Assembly: GCA_029378245.1 (NCBI GenBank)
Contig: JARKIF010000028.1
Coordinates: 698,692-762,691, forward strand
Direction of reading: 5' to 3'
DNA length: 64,000 bases
Origin: Roridomyces roridus
Taxonomy: Eukaryota; Basidiomycota; Agaricomycetes; Agaricales; Mycenaceae
The translations under genes and the position numbers were made by a program. The notes under the pieces are model-generated. The model worked only from the letters and a program-made list of their open reading frames with translations, was not told where the DNA came from and did no database searches. Of this stretch, positions 44,900-57,591 are shown one piece after another. Position 1 is the stretch's first letter. Every line of letters starts with the position of its first letter.

Positions 44900-46296
44900 T
44901 CACCGAGTCCCCCGTCGTCCTTTCCAAGTCCTTTCAATGCTTCAAGTTTGCCTTTGGACCTATTGGTATAAGTCTATATCCATCCGAATTTGCCTGATAC
45001 TACCTACCTAGTACCTACGCCATCTCTGGTGTGCATGTGCATGTGCAAATTCAACCTGAATTCAACCAAAACTCGATGTCATTCAAATATTGATTTGAGC
45101 ATAACATCATCACAGCCGCTGCCTGTCACTTGCCTTCTACCGAGACACTTGTTCTGTTCTCTTCCACAGTTGCAGCTTGCCGCAAGCTTCAAGGCCAAAT
45201 CCTGCTTGCGACACAGTCTGCCTCAATCGCAAGTCCCATTGTGCCTCTTCTCTGATGTCTTTTTCACTCCAGTGTCTGTGATTCATCACCCATTGCCAGA
45301 CTCGCATTTTGTCTGCCTTTGGTGCGAGGTCAAACAGTATCCACTGCACCTCTCACACTTTGATTCTCCAATAACCCTGCTGAGTATCGTGGCTCCGCAA
45401 CGCCGCCGGCCAAGCGTGCCATGTCTGCGGCACCCGGATTGAAAGGCTGTCGTTCTCACGACAGACACTAACGGGCGAACCAAACGTGCAGTGACGCACA
45501 CATTGACAGGACCACGGTGTATTCCTACGGCGAGACAAACCAGGCTACGAGCAACTGGAGGAATACAAGGGGGAGGTGTCAGGGTGCGTGCGTAACTAAA
45601 GTAAAGTAGATGCTGTCCATATATACGTATGTGAGCTGTGTACGGTAACGGAAGGCTGTACTGTGTGAGATAGACAGATCCATGATGCTGGGACTGACAG
45701 GTGACAGATCAGTGATGTGGCTGTAAGGATGCCATCCTTACATGGATGTCGACTTTGTTTCCCAAACCTCTCCTACCGCAGCCTCTACCTCAATTGATTC
45801 GAAGCAGCGGTCCCACCCTTCATCAATGGTACTCGGTCCTACGTATACCCCACTGCCAATCACCCAATCACAAGGACCTTCCACCGAGCCCCCAAGCCCG
45901 TGTCCGATACACGTTCAGGCACAATCGGACGCCGCCGCCAAAAAAGTGGCTCATTGCCAAGTATAATGTGCTGGCCCCTCTTCGTTGAGTTGTGCTGAGT
46001 CCAGATCTGGATGCAGATAACAGCCGGCACGCGGCGGACAATGCTAGTCGATATTACAATGGGGAGGCGGCGTGGTCGTCGCAGCGAGTGGGAGTAATTT
46101 GACAATGAGTGGCGAGATAGTACATCAGTTCTATTCTTCTTTTTGTCTTGCCCTGCACTGATAAATCCCTGAAATGCCGAGACAGTGTATTCACTTCCTG
46201 CCGGACTTCGACATCGTCTCCAACGGCGATTACAAGTGACCTGTCATATTTTCTACTTCCTCTCTTGAGATACTCGTTCCGGCAACAGAGATCCAC
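44900..46296. other. No supported gene
   Basis: Short frames only. Nothing recognised on either strand up to the solo LTR. Confidence 0.5.
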
Positions 46297-46822
46297 TGTT
46301 ACGATCCGATTCCAAAGGACAAGTCCGGGGTAGATACCGGAACTCCGGTAATGACCGGAGTTGGAGGGAGTCGACCGGAGGAGCGATCTAAGAGCACCAC
46401 AGAGGAGTAGGGTGTCTAAGACCCCTTGCTATGTTGATAGGAAGGGAAGGAGTAGGAACCAGCCAAGACGAGTAGTCAAGAACGTCAATTATCAACTGAA
46501 GTCTAATACAGATAAGGAAAGTCTTATATATGAAGTAAGTAGAGATGTATGTCATTACCAAAGATCAGAAGTGGAAACGGACTTGTACGGCAAAGTGGAT
46601 ATAAGCTGATTAAGTCCGCATGGAATGATCAAGTGGATGTTCCTGATGAATACCAAGTCCGGTTGGGAAACGCTCAGATACCTTCATCGCGTGAAAACCC
46701 GAATACCCGAATAGAACCGGGGAGCGCGTGATGCACTACGATGTCAGGAGGCATCCCGACGTCTGACCGGAGTTGAGTACCGGAGTCGAATACCGGAGTT
46801 GGCGTTGGAACGGGATATAACA
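46297..46822 (+). mobile_element. Solo LTR, copia-type, with TCCAC duplication
   Basis: A 526-base copy of the LTR seen at 13657-14190, starting TGTTACGATC and ending GGGATATAACA. TCCAC flanks it exactly (46292-46296 and 46823-46827), a 5 bp target duplication. The two copies differ by scattered substitutions and a few indels, mainly in the number of ACCGGAGTTG words near the right end. Confidence 0.9.
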
Positions 46823-48126
46823 TCCACGGAAAGCATGATTTTTTCCGCATTTCGAGTGGGCGCACCAAGTGGATGGTGATGGTGGTTTTTGGATCAATTT
46901 TGCACGACACTGCATGCTGAGCCTCCTCCCCATGCTATGTGCATTCTGCCCAGAGACAGTCAGTACAATGGATACTTTAGAGTACTATACAGGTTGAAGG
47001 GTATTTACCTGGATACGACTGATGGACTCACTCCGAAACACGTAGGAGGTGTGGATACCTGCCTTACCAATGGGATACACCAATTAAACAGTTCTTAACC
47101 GTTGTACGATTGTCAGCAGTTCGAACCTTGGTGCGAGTGCAATTCGGAGGTTCGGGAGTTCACGGAATGATGGACAAGTCGGCCGAATGACCTGAAACAT
47201 GAGCAGACCGCCAAGACGGGTCCGATGGAAGTGACGTAGTAGCTGGAACAAGTGGATTCCGGCTCGGATACGGACTTTTAGTCAAGTATCTGCTGGTATC
47301 CGAGACCAAGAGTGGGAGATATGGGTATCGTTCGAGACCTACAACACGTGGGAGTACGTTTTGAGGCCATACTCTGGAGGGGAAGAAGGGATACGAGATA
47401 TCCAAACTGTCCGAGTCATGGATCAGCAATGGAATCACGAGATACCATGCTGAATCATGGCTTGGCACTCTGGCTGACTGAGCACCGGTGCCAGATCAAC
47501 CAATCAGGTCGTTTCTATTCAGGATACGTGGGAGATTCATCATTATTGCGCCATTCTTGTATTTATCATATGATTTCTGGACCTGTATAAAGTAGATAGA
47601 GTGTCACCCAAGAGGGCAGCGGATACTTCCCCCACTAGCAAGCTACCAGCTGCAACTACGGGATTTGTCCGAGGTTTTCAAAGGTGCATGGCGTAGAATA
47701 AGCAATCGCCCTTGAAAATCTAAATTGTTGTTTTGTTGGCTCCTGTTGTGTGAATTGAGTTTGAAGCATAGTTTGGTTCGAGTGCCAGTTGGATTGTGAT
47801 TAGGGTTTCAGCTCAGTGGCAGCTTTGGAAGGCTTGCTACGGCTTGGTACGGTTTGTGTGTCAGTTAGGGTCTGGTTGTGTGTTCAGTGTCAGGAATTGG
47901 TTCAGGGATTGTTGGAATTGGTGGAATCCGTGTAGTATTGGTCGCTGCGTTCTTTGGATACCAGTGTAAAAGGGATCGAAAGACCCAAATACCTTGCTTT
48001 GTGCAACCCGGCTTTTAGCCAACCCACTTCTACATCTTTTGTGTGCAGCTGAGAAGCTTAAAATCTACAAAACGCTTTAGAATCGCCATCCTTGGTTTTT
48101 ATCAAGGATCTTGATCATGATTCGCT
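46823..48126. other. No gene; GGATAC-word region at about 46970-47530
   Basis: Between 46970 and 47530 the word GGATAC or its inverse GTATCC/GGTATC occurs about ten times (for instance GGGATACGAGATATCC near 47389). It may be another word-repeat element, but no terminal repeat was found. The rest, up to the 5' LTR, shows nothing recognisable. Confidence 0.4.
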
Positions 48127-49546
48127 GATAAGGCGTGCATGCGGCTACGCGTGAAATACACCAATTTTCGCTCTTTTATCAAAGACTTATTACGTCTCCG
48201 AGCATATGAGGCTACAGAGGGTATACGTTCTCCTCGGGACGGTATATTAAACCCTAAATGGTCGCAAGCTGGCGGGAATGTACATACCTGCCGGGCTCTA
48301 GGAAACGGCTGACAGCCGCGTACTATTGCACCAAGGGTGACTAAGAGAAACCATCAAGCCTTTTCGCTGGCTGCCATGAAACTGACTCTCGGGTCAACCT
48401 CTATACCAATTCCACGGGCAGTCTTCACTATCCGGGGAACCATGATTTGGAATTGGAAATGATCGAGGCTCCTCCCGGGAGTCCGCTGATCAATGATATC
48501 ATAGATGATCGGTCGATCACTCTGAATTTGAACGGAATTGAAAGAAACGAGCACCGTACAGCCACTAGATAGTGTGGACATGGCGGGATGTGAAATGCCA
48601 TCCTCCGGGCAGAGCCATTATCAAAGCCTATCTCGCGGGAGTTTAATAAACTACCCCCGGGTTGGTAGCTAGGTTTCCCGGAGGTGCCGTTCCCGAGCCG
48701 CCTTAGTGCCGACATGACAGTTTGACATCCGTCACCGGGAATCTCTCCCGCTGATGAATTGAAACCAGATAGAACACCGGCGTGGTTCCCGGCAACCAGC
48801 GGGAACACATTGGCAGATGCCGATGGCCGGCCGAATGTGCTGACTGAGGTTGCGAGCACGCAATCTGTCGCAATTGATGTCCCGCAGGACCATTTCCCTA
48901 ATAAGTGCCTAGGGTCACTCGGAACACCTCCCGGGAAGATGCGACGTGTCATCCGCACGCAATTATACCATATTTATCAGTGCCCGCAAAATGTATATAA
49001 GCCGCAGTAGTTTACCGTGTACAGTAGTAGACCCGACCGCTCTCTTAGGAGGCAACTGGACGATCACTCAGAATTTATTGATTGGATTTGAATTACACTT
49101 GAAATCGAAGCTTCCTCCGGGACTTCACCTTAGAATCCGAATAGAAAGCTTGCTTGCATTCCCCCCTGTCTGTCTTGCGTGGTTGACCTTTGGTCCCCGG
49201 GACTTGAAACTTGAAACTTGAATACTTGCAAGCTTGATCTTGTGTGGTTGACCTCGCGTCCCCGAGATCCCCGAATCCATTGATAACCCTCTTTGCGGGA
49301 AGACTACTCAGGCTTACCTGTTACTTTGAATTGAACATCCCGCTCCCGCGGAATTGATATTTGCACATTGGTCTTGACGGACGATACGCCTGTCCTACCA
49401 CCCCGAACACACACACGAGAAGTATTGATTTGAAGTTGTGAGATTTGGATTAAAGATTTGTTAGTTGTTGGTTTGAGATTACTCGCCTTCAGCTCGTACT
49501 TATTTTGAGTCTTGATTTCACGGCTGCACGTCGGTGCACCGTTTCA
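48127..49546 (+). repeat. 5' LTR of the Ty3 element
   Basis: 1,420 bases from TGATAAGGCGTGCATG to GTGCACCGTTTCA, with TG...CA ends. A TATATAA box at about 48993 is followed by GCCGCAGTAG and marks the likely start of the R region. The left edge is fixed by comparison with the 3' LTR at 63331, the right edge by the primer site two bases on. Confidence 0.93.
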
Positions 49547-49548
49547 TC

Positions 49549-49566
49549 TGGAGCCCACCGCGAGGG
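49549..49566 (+). promoter_or_regulatory. Primer binding site
   Basis: TGGAGCCCACCGCGAGGG starts two bases after the LTR and begins with TGG, the complement of a tRNA 3' CCA. The matching tRNA would end ...GGTGGGCTCCA, with U at position 73. I cannot name the tRNA from this alone. Confidence 0.7.
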
Positions 49567-49962
49567 GTGACAAGATACATTGTGCTTATAAAAATACCAT
49601 CCGGGAAAAATTTGGGACTCAGTCTCTTTGTGAACGAAAGCCACTCCCCAATTCGGTCGAGCCTTGCTCCTGAATACAACTTCTCTGTCGAGCCCTAGCT
49701 CCAGAACGCAAACCTATTCGGTTGAGCCTAGCTCCCGGAATCTCACTCTGTTGGTTGAGCCCCGCTCCTAACGCACACACCTCTTCGGTCGAGCCTTGCT
49801 CCTGAACCAAACCTATTCTGTTGAGCCCTAGCTCCAGAATTCAAACCAAAAACCATACTTCCGAATTTCATTGTTCTCGAAACGGCCTCCGGCACACACG
49901 CTAGAGACGCTCATTCGAGTTGGGTCAAACCCAAGCCTCGAGAGACCAAGAATTCGAACCGA

Positions 49963-51762
49963 GTGACAACTGAGGAGACTGATACAGTCAACCAGGACTC
50001 ACTTTCTCCTGCCAATAAAGCGAGAGAAGAAGCAGCGCAGTCGACCAGACAGCGGCTTCAGGCCTATCACAATCTAAAACAAACCCACGCGTCGAGCCCA
50101 CCCGCTCCGCAAACCCGCTTTCAACCCGATAGCACAAATCTTCAGTCCCCGGACGTACCAGACCTCCAGGACCCACCCTTTATACCAAACCTACAAACCC
50201 TTTTACCTGTCATCATGGCAAATGATAAGAAAATCCCCGAACCCTATGATAAGAATGCACCGTCGTTCAGCGACGAAGAACCCAAGAAACTCCTTCAGTT
50301 CTTTGATCATATGGAACGAATGATGGAGATCGCGGGAACTGTCGATGGAGCCAAGAACACGCTTCTACTCAGATACGTGGATCGGCAAGTTGCTGAGCAA
50401 TGGCGGAAGTTCGCATCCTTCAAGGGTCCGTACACGAAATTCAAGAATGAGATCTTAGAGAATTACCCGGAGGCTAGGAATAGCGAGCGGGGCTCTATAA
50501 AGAAATTGAAAAACATTTTGAGTGAGTTCGACTCTGAGGAGATTGGACTGAATGATTCCGAGGAGCTCATGAAGCTCGTTCGCGCAATGAATGTTGAAGT
50601 TGATAAGTTGATGACCTCCGGGTTGATCACTGACCGGGAAGCTGTCCCACTGTTTCTGGACAAACTCACGCCTGGGCTTAGAGAGCAAGTCATCTTCCGG
50701 ATAGACTTCGCCCGAGAGAACGAGAAACTTGATCCACCGGCAGATGAGGAAGCAGCACCCGAAGAAGATACTGAAGAGAAAGGCTATACTTTCCAGGAGG
50801 TCATTGCCCAGGCTCGAAAGTTGTCCCGCAAGCATGATACCCGCCAGGAGTACATGTCAACCATCATGGGCGGACGCTCGAAAGGCAAGGGGAGATCTTT
50901 GACTCCGGAAAGAGCTGTGAAGTCAGAAGAATCTGGCGGCCTTGCGGCAAAGATGCTAGAAGAGATCAAGTTGACGCTGGTGAATATGCGGGACCGTATG
51001 GATGTGAGCGACAAAAAGCACAAGGAGGACTTCGAGCAGATCCGCCAATTGTACAAGTCCGTTCCCGGACGCGTTACTGGATCTGCTGATGCTCAAACCA
51101 TGCCACCCCGGCAAGAAGTCAGATTTGGCCGACCGCCCGGGATGGACTTGTGTCATTATTGCCGCACCACCGGTCACTTCATTGGCGCCTGCCCACGTCG
51201 CTTACAGCATCTCGCCGAAGGGAAGATAAAAGCTATTGGCACCCGGGACTTCTTTATGGATGGAACACCCATACCGTTAGGAGGGTCCAAACCCCGGAGT
51301 CAGATAGTGGATGAATTCAGGGTGCCCACCAGTTCCGTCAATATCTTGAGTGCCAGCAACTTTGTACAAGCTGCTGAGCTGCCAGGCATGACTGCGGATG
51401 ACTGGGCTGCCTATGAAGAAGATAATGGGGAATATGGATACTATGACCCGCAGGAGTCTCAGAATGCCTATGATCCCCGAGAAGAAGAAATCCATGCCTT
51501 GCGCGTTGAGCAGCAGAACCAACAGAACCTCATCCGACAATTGATTCAACATCATCAGGTTCCAAGACGGGGTGTTCAACCACCCCCTAAGGTTCAAACG
51601 CCGGCGCAAGTGGACCAGAATATGCTCGCTACAGTCCTTGCGGCTGTGCAGCATTTGAACGCGAACTCCGGGAATGAGCCAGGTCAGGAAGCTCAATTTG
51701 CGGTCGGCACAAGAGCCAATCCCTCCCGAACGGGGAACGGCGCCGGCCAGCCAAATTTATGA
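49963..51762 (+). CDS. gag: Gag-like capsid/nucleocapsid protein of the Ty3 element
   Basis: The frame is open from at least 49963 to TGA at 51760-51762; the first ATG in it is at 50215 (MANDKKIPEPYDKNAP), though the 80 codons before it also look coding, so a non-ATG or unseen upstream start is possible. The capsid-like part (FFDHMERMMEIAGTVDGAKN, then WRKFASFKGPYTKFKNEIL) matches the retrotransposon gag fold. A coiled-coil stretch follows near residues 330-360, and a CCHC zinc knuckle CHYCRTTGHFIGAC at about residue 397. The Gln-rich C-terminus ends NGAGQPNL. It packages the element RNA in cytoplasmic particles. The stop overlaps the start of the next frame as ATGA. Confidence 0.85.
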   Translation: MTTEETDTVNQDSLSPANKAREEAAQSTRQRLQAYHNLKQTHASSPPAPQTRFQPDSTNLQSPDVPDLQDPPFIPNLQTLLPVIMANDKKIPEPYDKNAPSFSDEEPKKLLQFFDHMERMMEIAGTVDGAKNTLLLRYVDRQVAEQWRKFASFKGPYTKFKNEILENYPEARNSERGSIKKLKNILSEFDSEEIGLNDSEELMKLVRAMNVEVDKLMTSGLITDREAVPLFLDKLTPGLREQVIFRIDFARENEKLDPPADEEAAPEEDTEEKGYTFQEVIAQARKLSRKHDTRQEYMSTIMGGRSKGKGRSLTPERAVKSEESGGLAAKMLEEIKLTLVNMRDRMDVSDKKHKEDFEQIRQLYKSVPGRVTGSADAQTMPPRQEVRFGRPPGMDLCHYCRTTGHFIGACPRRLQHLAEGKIKAIGTRDFFMDGTPIPLGGSKPRSQIVDEFRVPTSSVNILSASNFVQAAELPGMTADDWAAYEEDNGEYGYYDPQESQNAYDPREEEIHALRVEQQNQQNLIRQLIQHHQVPRRGVQPPPKVQTPAQVDQNMLATVLAAVQHLNANSGNEPGQEAQFAVGTRANPSRTGNGAGQPNL

Positions 51763-54700
51763 GTGGTTCGAGGAAGGGAGCCGTAGACTCTTCTTTGAAC
51801 CACAACGAGCTCCCGGAGGACCGTAGAAATGGAGTCTACGTACCGCCAGCCTTGCGTGGGCCGGCGGAGACATCTGATAAAAAGAAGCACCCGCCAAAGA
51901 AACCGGTGGGTGATGCTTCTGGAAAGAACAAGGCACGGACCAGGCGCAGGACCGATGCTGATGAAAATGAAAGTCAAGTGGAGCAGGAGGAAACTCCCCC
52001 GGCGCCACAGACAGATAATGATGACGGGAAGGTGAATGAATTACCTTACAGAAATGTTCCGCCCGTTCAGTTCGCGCCCCGGCCACCTGGTTCCGGGAGA
52101 CCTCCCACAAATACCCAAATGATACCCGGGAGTGCTCCACCAGAAGCCGGCGGCAAGAAAGAAAAGAATTACCGGCTGCGAGCGCCAATTGAAAATGAGG
52201 ATTCTGATGAGGAGGTAGAAGGTGTGGCCGGCTTGCTGAAAGAAGCGCAGATTGGCATCTCCTGGGAAACCCTCATTAAATTGAGCCCGCGGTTGAGGAA
52301 GAAAATGAAAGGATTGCTCACCAAGTCTCGCGTACCCATCAAGGATGCGCTCGAGGTCTTGGAACTAATCGAACAAGATCCAGATCAGAATGATGAGACT
52401 CCCGCTCGGGAAGTCGTCGATACTTTGATAGACGGCGTACCAGACGGTATGATAGATGCCCGCCAACTTCCGTACCATACCCAGATCGAGGCTCTCGCTG
52501 AAGCTGATGGGCTGGTCCCGAAAGGCGCATTGATTGTCACTGATCCAGTACTGCAGTATCTTACTTCGGTACCGGCATCCGGGACTCTCAAGCGGGTGTT
52601 TCTGAATGAGGCTGATTCAAAACGAGTGGCCGGCGACTCAGAAGCACTTAGGGTACTATACCCGCTCATCAACGGAACCGCAGAACAAGAATCAATTTGT
52701 GACGGCGGGTCCCAAATTGTCTCAATGGCTGAAGCAGTAGCCGTAGAGTTGGGATTAGGTTGGGACCCTGAGATTTGCATTTATATGCAAAGTGCCAACG
52801 GACAGGTGGAGAAATCTGTCGGTCTCTCCAAGAATGTACCTTTTAGATTCGGCGAGATTACTCTGTACTTACAAGTGCACATTATCAAAGCTCCCGCCTA
52901 CAAGGTGCTTCTTGGCCGACCTTTCGAAGTTCTCGCCGGGAGCAACATCCAGAATAAAACAGACGGATCACAGCTCATAACACTGTGTGACCCCACTACG
53001 AAGCACAAATATACCATGCCAACATTCCCGCGTGGAACTGTACGGCAACTGCGCAAAGTGCGGGGGACATCAACAGAGTTGCCGGAAGAAACCGAGCCTA
53101 CCACAGCCGAGGCAAAATTTCAGAATTCGATGATTTGATTAACAGTCAAGGAGAAGTCGCAGTCCAGATTGAATTAGATGAAACTGGGGAAGCTAGAATA
53201 GTAGCGGTACAGTACAGCGGGGAAGGCGGTTTTACTCCAGACGAGATAAAATTAGCCTACCTCGATGCTGCGGTACCCGGAGTTGAAAATGATACCCCTG
53301 CCGTTCAGATGTTCCAGGAGTTTCGTGGAATGTGTGACGGTGGATCAGACCAGAGAATTTGAAAGGAAACTATGTAGCTCAGGTATTTGCTGAGCCGCCT
53401 GCAGAAAGTGAGTTGAGCGGATTCCCCGCTGAGGACTACTTGTACGTGGGTGATAGATCGAAGCACACGGCGGGAGACAGATGTAAATGCTGTCAGTACG
53501 CGGATTGGGTGATTCCCGGGTTTGAAAGTAATAAGACTCGCACCGATCCCGTCTCTGTCGGAAGAACTGATGTGAAGGAGGTCTTCGCGGGAAAGAAATA
53601 CAAGCCAGTTGCGATGAAAGTGCGGCCTGTATTTCAAGATCAGCCGGAGGAGTTCAGAATTGAGCGGAACATTATCGGCGACCCACTCGCTAACATGGTC
53701 CCGCTCGATGCTCACCCGCCTGAATTCACTCCCGTTGGAAGATACACCCAAGAGAGAAAAGAAATGATTGATGAGATGCATAGTGATGGATTTCTTCTCC
53801 CGGACGAGATGAAGATCGTACATCATATGCTATCACTCCATGAAAAGGCAGTCGCCTGGAATGATGAAGAACGCGGCACCTTCCGGGAGAACTTCTTCCC
53901 GCAAGTCAGAATGCCAGTTCAACCGAACCATAAAGTCTGGGTCGAGAGGAATATACCAATCCCTCCTGGGCAGTTGGAGGAGGTGTGCAAAGTGCTCAGG
54001 GCGAGTATTAAAGCAAATATATACGAGCCCTCGAACAGTGCTTACCGCACAAAGTATTTCGGTGTGATCAAGAGTGATAAGAAGTCGTTACGCCTAGTAC
54101 ACTCACTGGAGCCACTGAACGCCGTGACTATTGCACACTCGGGTGTACCCCCGGGTGCTGCTGACTTGGCTGAGGGCTTTGCCGGGAGAGCTTGCGGCTC
54201 CACCTTCGATCTGTACTCAGGGTACAATCAGCGTCTGCTGCACCCAGAGTCCCGGGACTATACTACCTTCCAATCACCGTTCGGTGCCCTGCGGCTGGTC
54301 AGATTACCGCAGGGTTGGACAAACTCTGTTCCAATTTTCCATGAAGATGTCACTTACATCATGCGTGATGAAATCCCGCACGTAGTGAGGCCGTATATCG
54401 ATGACTTACCAGTCCGCGGGCCGCCTACCAGATATGAGTTGCCGGATGGAACAGAAGAAAGAATAAAAGCGAATCCGGGAGTCAGGCGGTTCTTTTGGGA
54501 GCACATCCAAGACTGTCACCGGATTCTGCAGAGATTAGAATATTGCGGGGCAACAGTTGCTGGCAAAAAGATCCAGATTGCACGGTCGGTGTTTAAGGTT
54601 GTCGGGCATGTCTGTTCCTACGAGGGTATGAAACCAGATGAAGATAGGGTTGGAGTTATCTTGCGCTGGGGTCCCTTGAAGGACGTACATGATGTGCGGG

Positions 54701-57235
54701 CGTTCCTTGGCACGGTCGGAGTGATGAGGATGTTCCTGCAAGATTTTACAATTGTTGCCCGGCCAATTCAGAAATTGATACGAGCGGGAGAGATATTTGT
54801 TTGGGGCGAGGAGCAACAAGCCTCCATGGATGCACTGAAAGAACTAGTGAAAGATTGCGAGTCATTGAGACCGATCAGATATGACTCTCCCTCGGAAGTT
54901 GTAATGGCGGTGGATACATCATATCTCGCTGTTGGAATTCACATTTATCAGTGTGATCCCAAAGACCCAAAGAAAAAGTACTACGCTCGATTCGCCTCCA
55001 TTCCGTTGGATGGCCGGGAACAGAATTACTCCCAGCCGAAGCGGGAGCTCTTTGGTTTGAAACGCGCACTTGACCACATGAGATATTGGCTGTTAGGCTG
55101 CCGCAAGCTGGTAGTTGAAACCGACGCACAATATCTCAAGGGAATGCTGGATCATCCCGGCATGGGTCCCAATGCCACCATAAATCGGTGGATTGAGGAA
55201 ATCCTCATGTTTCATTTCAGATTGAAGCATGTCCCGGGAAAGACCTTCGGTCCTGATGGCTTGTCCCGGCGTCAGATTCAACCAGGAGATCCAAAGTACC
55301 CGCCGGCAGGGGAAGATCTTGATATGAATGAGCCGCCAGGGTTGCATCCAGAAAGTGCACTCTGGCCCGCGCTCAAAGACTACGATGAATTCCGGGAGCA
55401 AATTGATACACGCGGAGGCTTCCTACAGGGAGTCAGCGGCGAAGAATCTGAGAAACTGGGCCCGGCGCTGTCAGTCCATGATTTCTGCACGGAAGTGGAA
55501 GCATCAGTCTTGGCAACGCAAACCCTGCGAGCAGAGATAGCTGCGGGGAGTATCAAAGTTCTCGCACAGAACAAGATGTCCGGGAAATCAGCGCCGCGGC
55601 CAGAAGGCGAGCCAATGATTCCCGGACTTGAATTGAAGTATGACCCCGAGAAGCGGGAACCATACGTAGAAGATCATAGAACAAATGCAGGGAAGTTGGC
55701 TGATGGAAGGTTAGAGATGATGCGTGACTGGTGGCGTAACACTTTGGAGCGTCCGGCGGGCATGAGTGACAAGGAATATTTGTCCTTTGTTCGTTACGCA
55801 GCATCATTCTTCCTGGACAAGTCAGGACGGCTATACCGGAAATCTGAGAAAGGATCAACTCACCAGCTAGTCGTAGATAAAGAGCACCGTATGTATATGA
55901 TGCGGGCTGCCCACGATAGCCTCGGCCATCGCGGGTTCTACGCAACCAATCTCTCATGGAATTGAGATTTTGGTGGCCGGAGATGGAGCGCGATATCAGC
56001 TGGTATGTGAAACATGCGAACTTTGCCAGCTTCGGCAGAAGACCTTGTTGAAAATCCCGCCTGTGGTCACCTACACTCCGTCCCTGTTTCAACAGGTACA
56101 TATTGATGTAATGGTGGTTGGGGGTGCCTTCAAACGGATACAACAAGGTTGTTGATGCGCGATGTTCACTATCCAGCTGGTTAGAGGCTCGACCGATCAA
56201 GAATGAGAAGGCAAGGACACTAGCCTTGTTCATACTGGAAGAAATCATTTGCCGTTGGGGTTGCCCGGAAGTGATAGTCACTGATAATGCACCAGCGTTC
56301 CGTGCGGCTGTGGCTTATCTGGCTTCGAAATACGGGATTCATGGGATTAAGGTCTCACCGTACAACTCACAAGGCAATGGGAAAGTTGAAAATGGTCACT
56401 GGCATATGCGGCAGGCATTATTCAAGGCCACTGGTGGGAACCCTTCCAAATGGTTCTGGTTCTTCCACCAGATGCTGTGGGCGGATCGTGCAACTGTCCG
56501 GCGAGGTATGGGATGCTCACCATATTTCGCGGCTACAGGTGCGCATCCGCTGCTGCCTTTAGACATTGAGGAGGCCACTTGGTTGGTAGAATATCCCGGC
56601 CGGGCGCTCACTCGAGGAGAATTGATCGGGTACCGTGCACAGGCACTAGCCAAACATGCTACCCACATTGAAGAAATGCGACGGCGTGTTGATGCTGAGA
56701 AGCGCGCCGCTGTGCGAAGATATGAGCAAACAAACAAGAATACGATAAAGATTATGATTTCAAACCGGGGGACTTGGTGCTGGTACGCAACACCATGGTT
56801 GAGAAGTCGTTGAATACAAAAATGGCAACTCGATACCTCGGGCCAGTTATCATTATTCGAAGAACAGCCGGCGGAAGCTATGTTGTAGCTGAGATGGATG
56901 GCTCGGTATTTCAGAATAAAATTGCACAATTCCGAGTCGTACCATTTGAGCAACGTAAAGCTATCGAGCTCCCGGAAGATATCCACGACTTGATAGATTT
57001 GTCGGCTGAAGCCTTGAATGAATTGATGAAAGATGAAGAAACAGACATGTACATTGGCCGGGACTTCCAGTTCGACCGAGTGCACCTCAGTAATGAAGAA
57101 GGCGAAGATGTACCGTCGGATAACGAAAGTGAGGCCGACCTCCCTGCTTCCGATGATTCGGATGAGGAGTTGCCCACATCGAATGACAGGTACCGCCGCA
57201 AGCTGAGGGGGAGTGCGCGGGCGACGGAAGACTAG
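51759..57235 (+). CDS. pol: Pol polyprotein (protease, RT, RNase H, integrase), frame-broken
   Basis: The ATG at 51759 overlaps the gag TGA. Protease: CDGGSQIVSM (active site D-G-G-S in place of D-T/S-G-S) and YKVLLGRPF. RT: LRLVHSLEPLN, STFDLYSGYNQ, LPQGWTNS and PYIDDLPVRG (YIDD box). RNase H: MAVDTSYLAVG, QPKRELFGLKRAL, VETDAQYLKG. Integrase: HDSLGH with CELCQ (H2C2 zinc), then VHIDVM, VTDNAPAF and GNGKVENG, the D-D-E triad, and a C-terminal GDLVLVRNT ... RYLGPV domain with an acidic tail. In this copy the frame changes near 53115, 53355, 55945, 56008, 56118 and 56730. The last four and the first all fall at A or G runs and need one base added or removed. The domains are otherwise complete. 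Confidence 0.85.
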
Positions 57236-57591
57236 AATGAAGTGTATCCAGCTGGTGAGAGTCAAAGGAAGCGCTGTCGATGCGGTCCGGCTGCAATGTG
57301 GCACGGGACATTGTTTTACGGCAGTGAAGGTGTTGACAGGCCTGTCAAGCAGGGCTATGACATCATTTCCTGGCCCAAATCCAGTGCCGGCGTTTGCTTT
57401 GTACGCCAGAACCAGAAGAATTGGAAATGTCCCTCGCTGGCATCAGGCCCCGCAGCACGGTGTATCAAGTCTGATCTACGTGGCGTAACTCGGCGGTCAG
57501 CGAGAAGAACTGAAGACTTCGCCGAGAGCTTGCAGGAAGTATGCCGCGAAACAAATTCATTCACACATCTATGGTACTGCCCGGCATCCGA
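57236..57591. other. In-frame extension after the pol TAG
   Basis: After the TAG at 57233-57235 the same frame stays open for over 140 codons (NEVYPAGESQRKRCRCG, then KQGYDIISWPKSSAGVCFVR). It includes several Cys and runs into the antisense gene that follows. It may be a former part of pol, a readthrough product, or chance. Confidence 0.35.

Noticed and set aside
48959..49221. Protein-coding gene within the 5' LTR
   Set aside because: Open frames here are short, lie in the R/U5 region and recur in each LTR copy without a domain.
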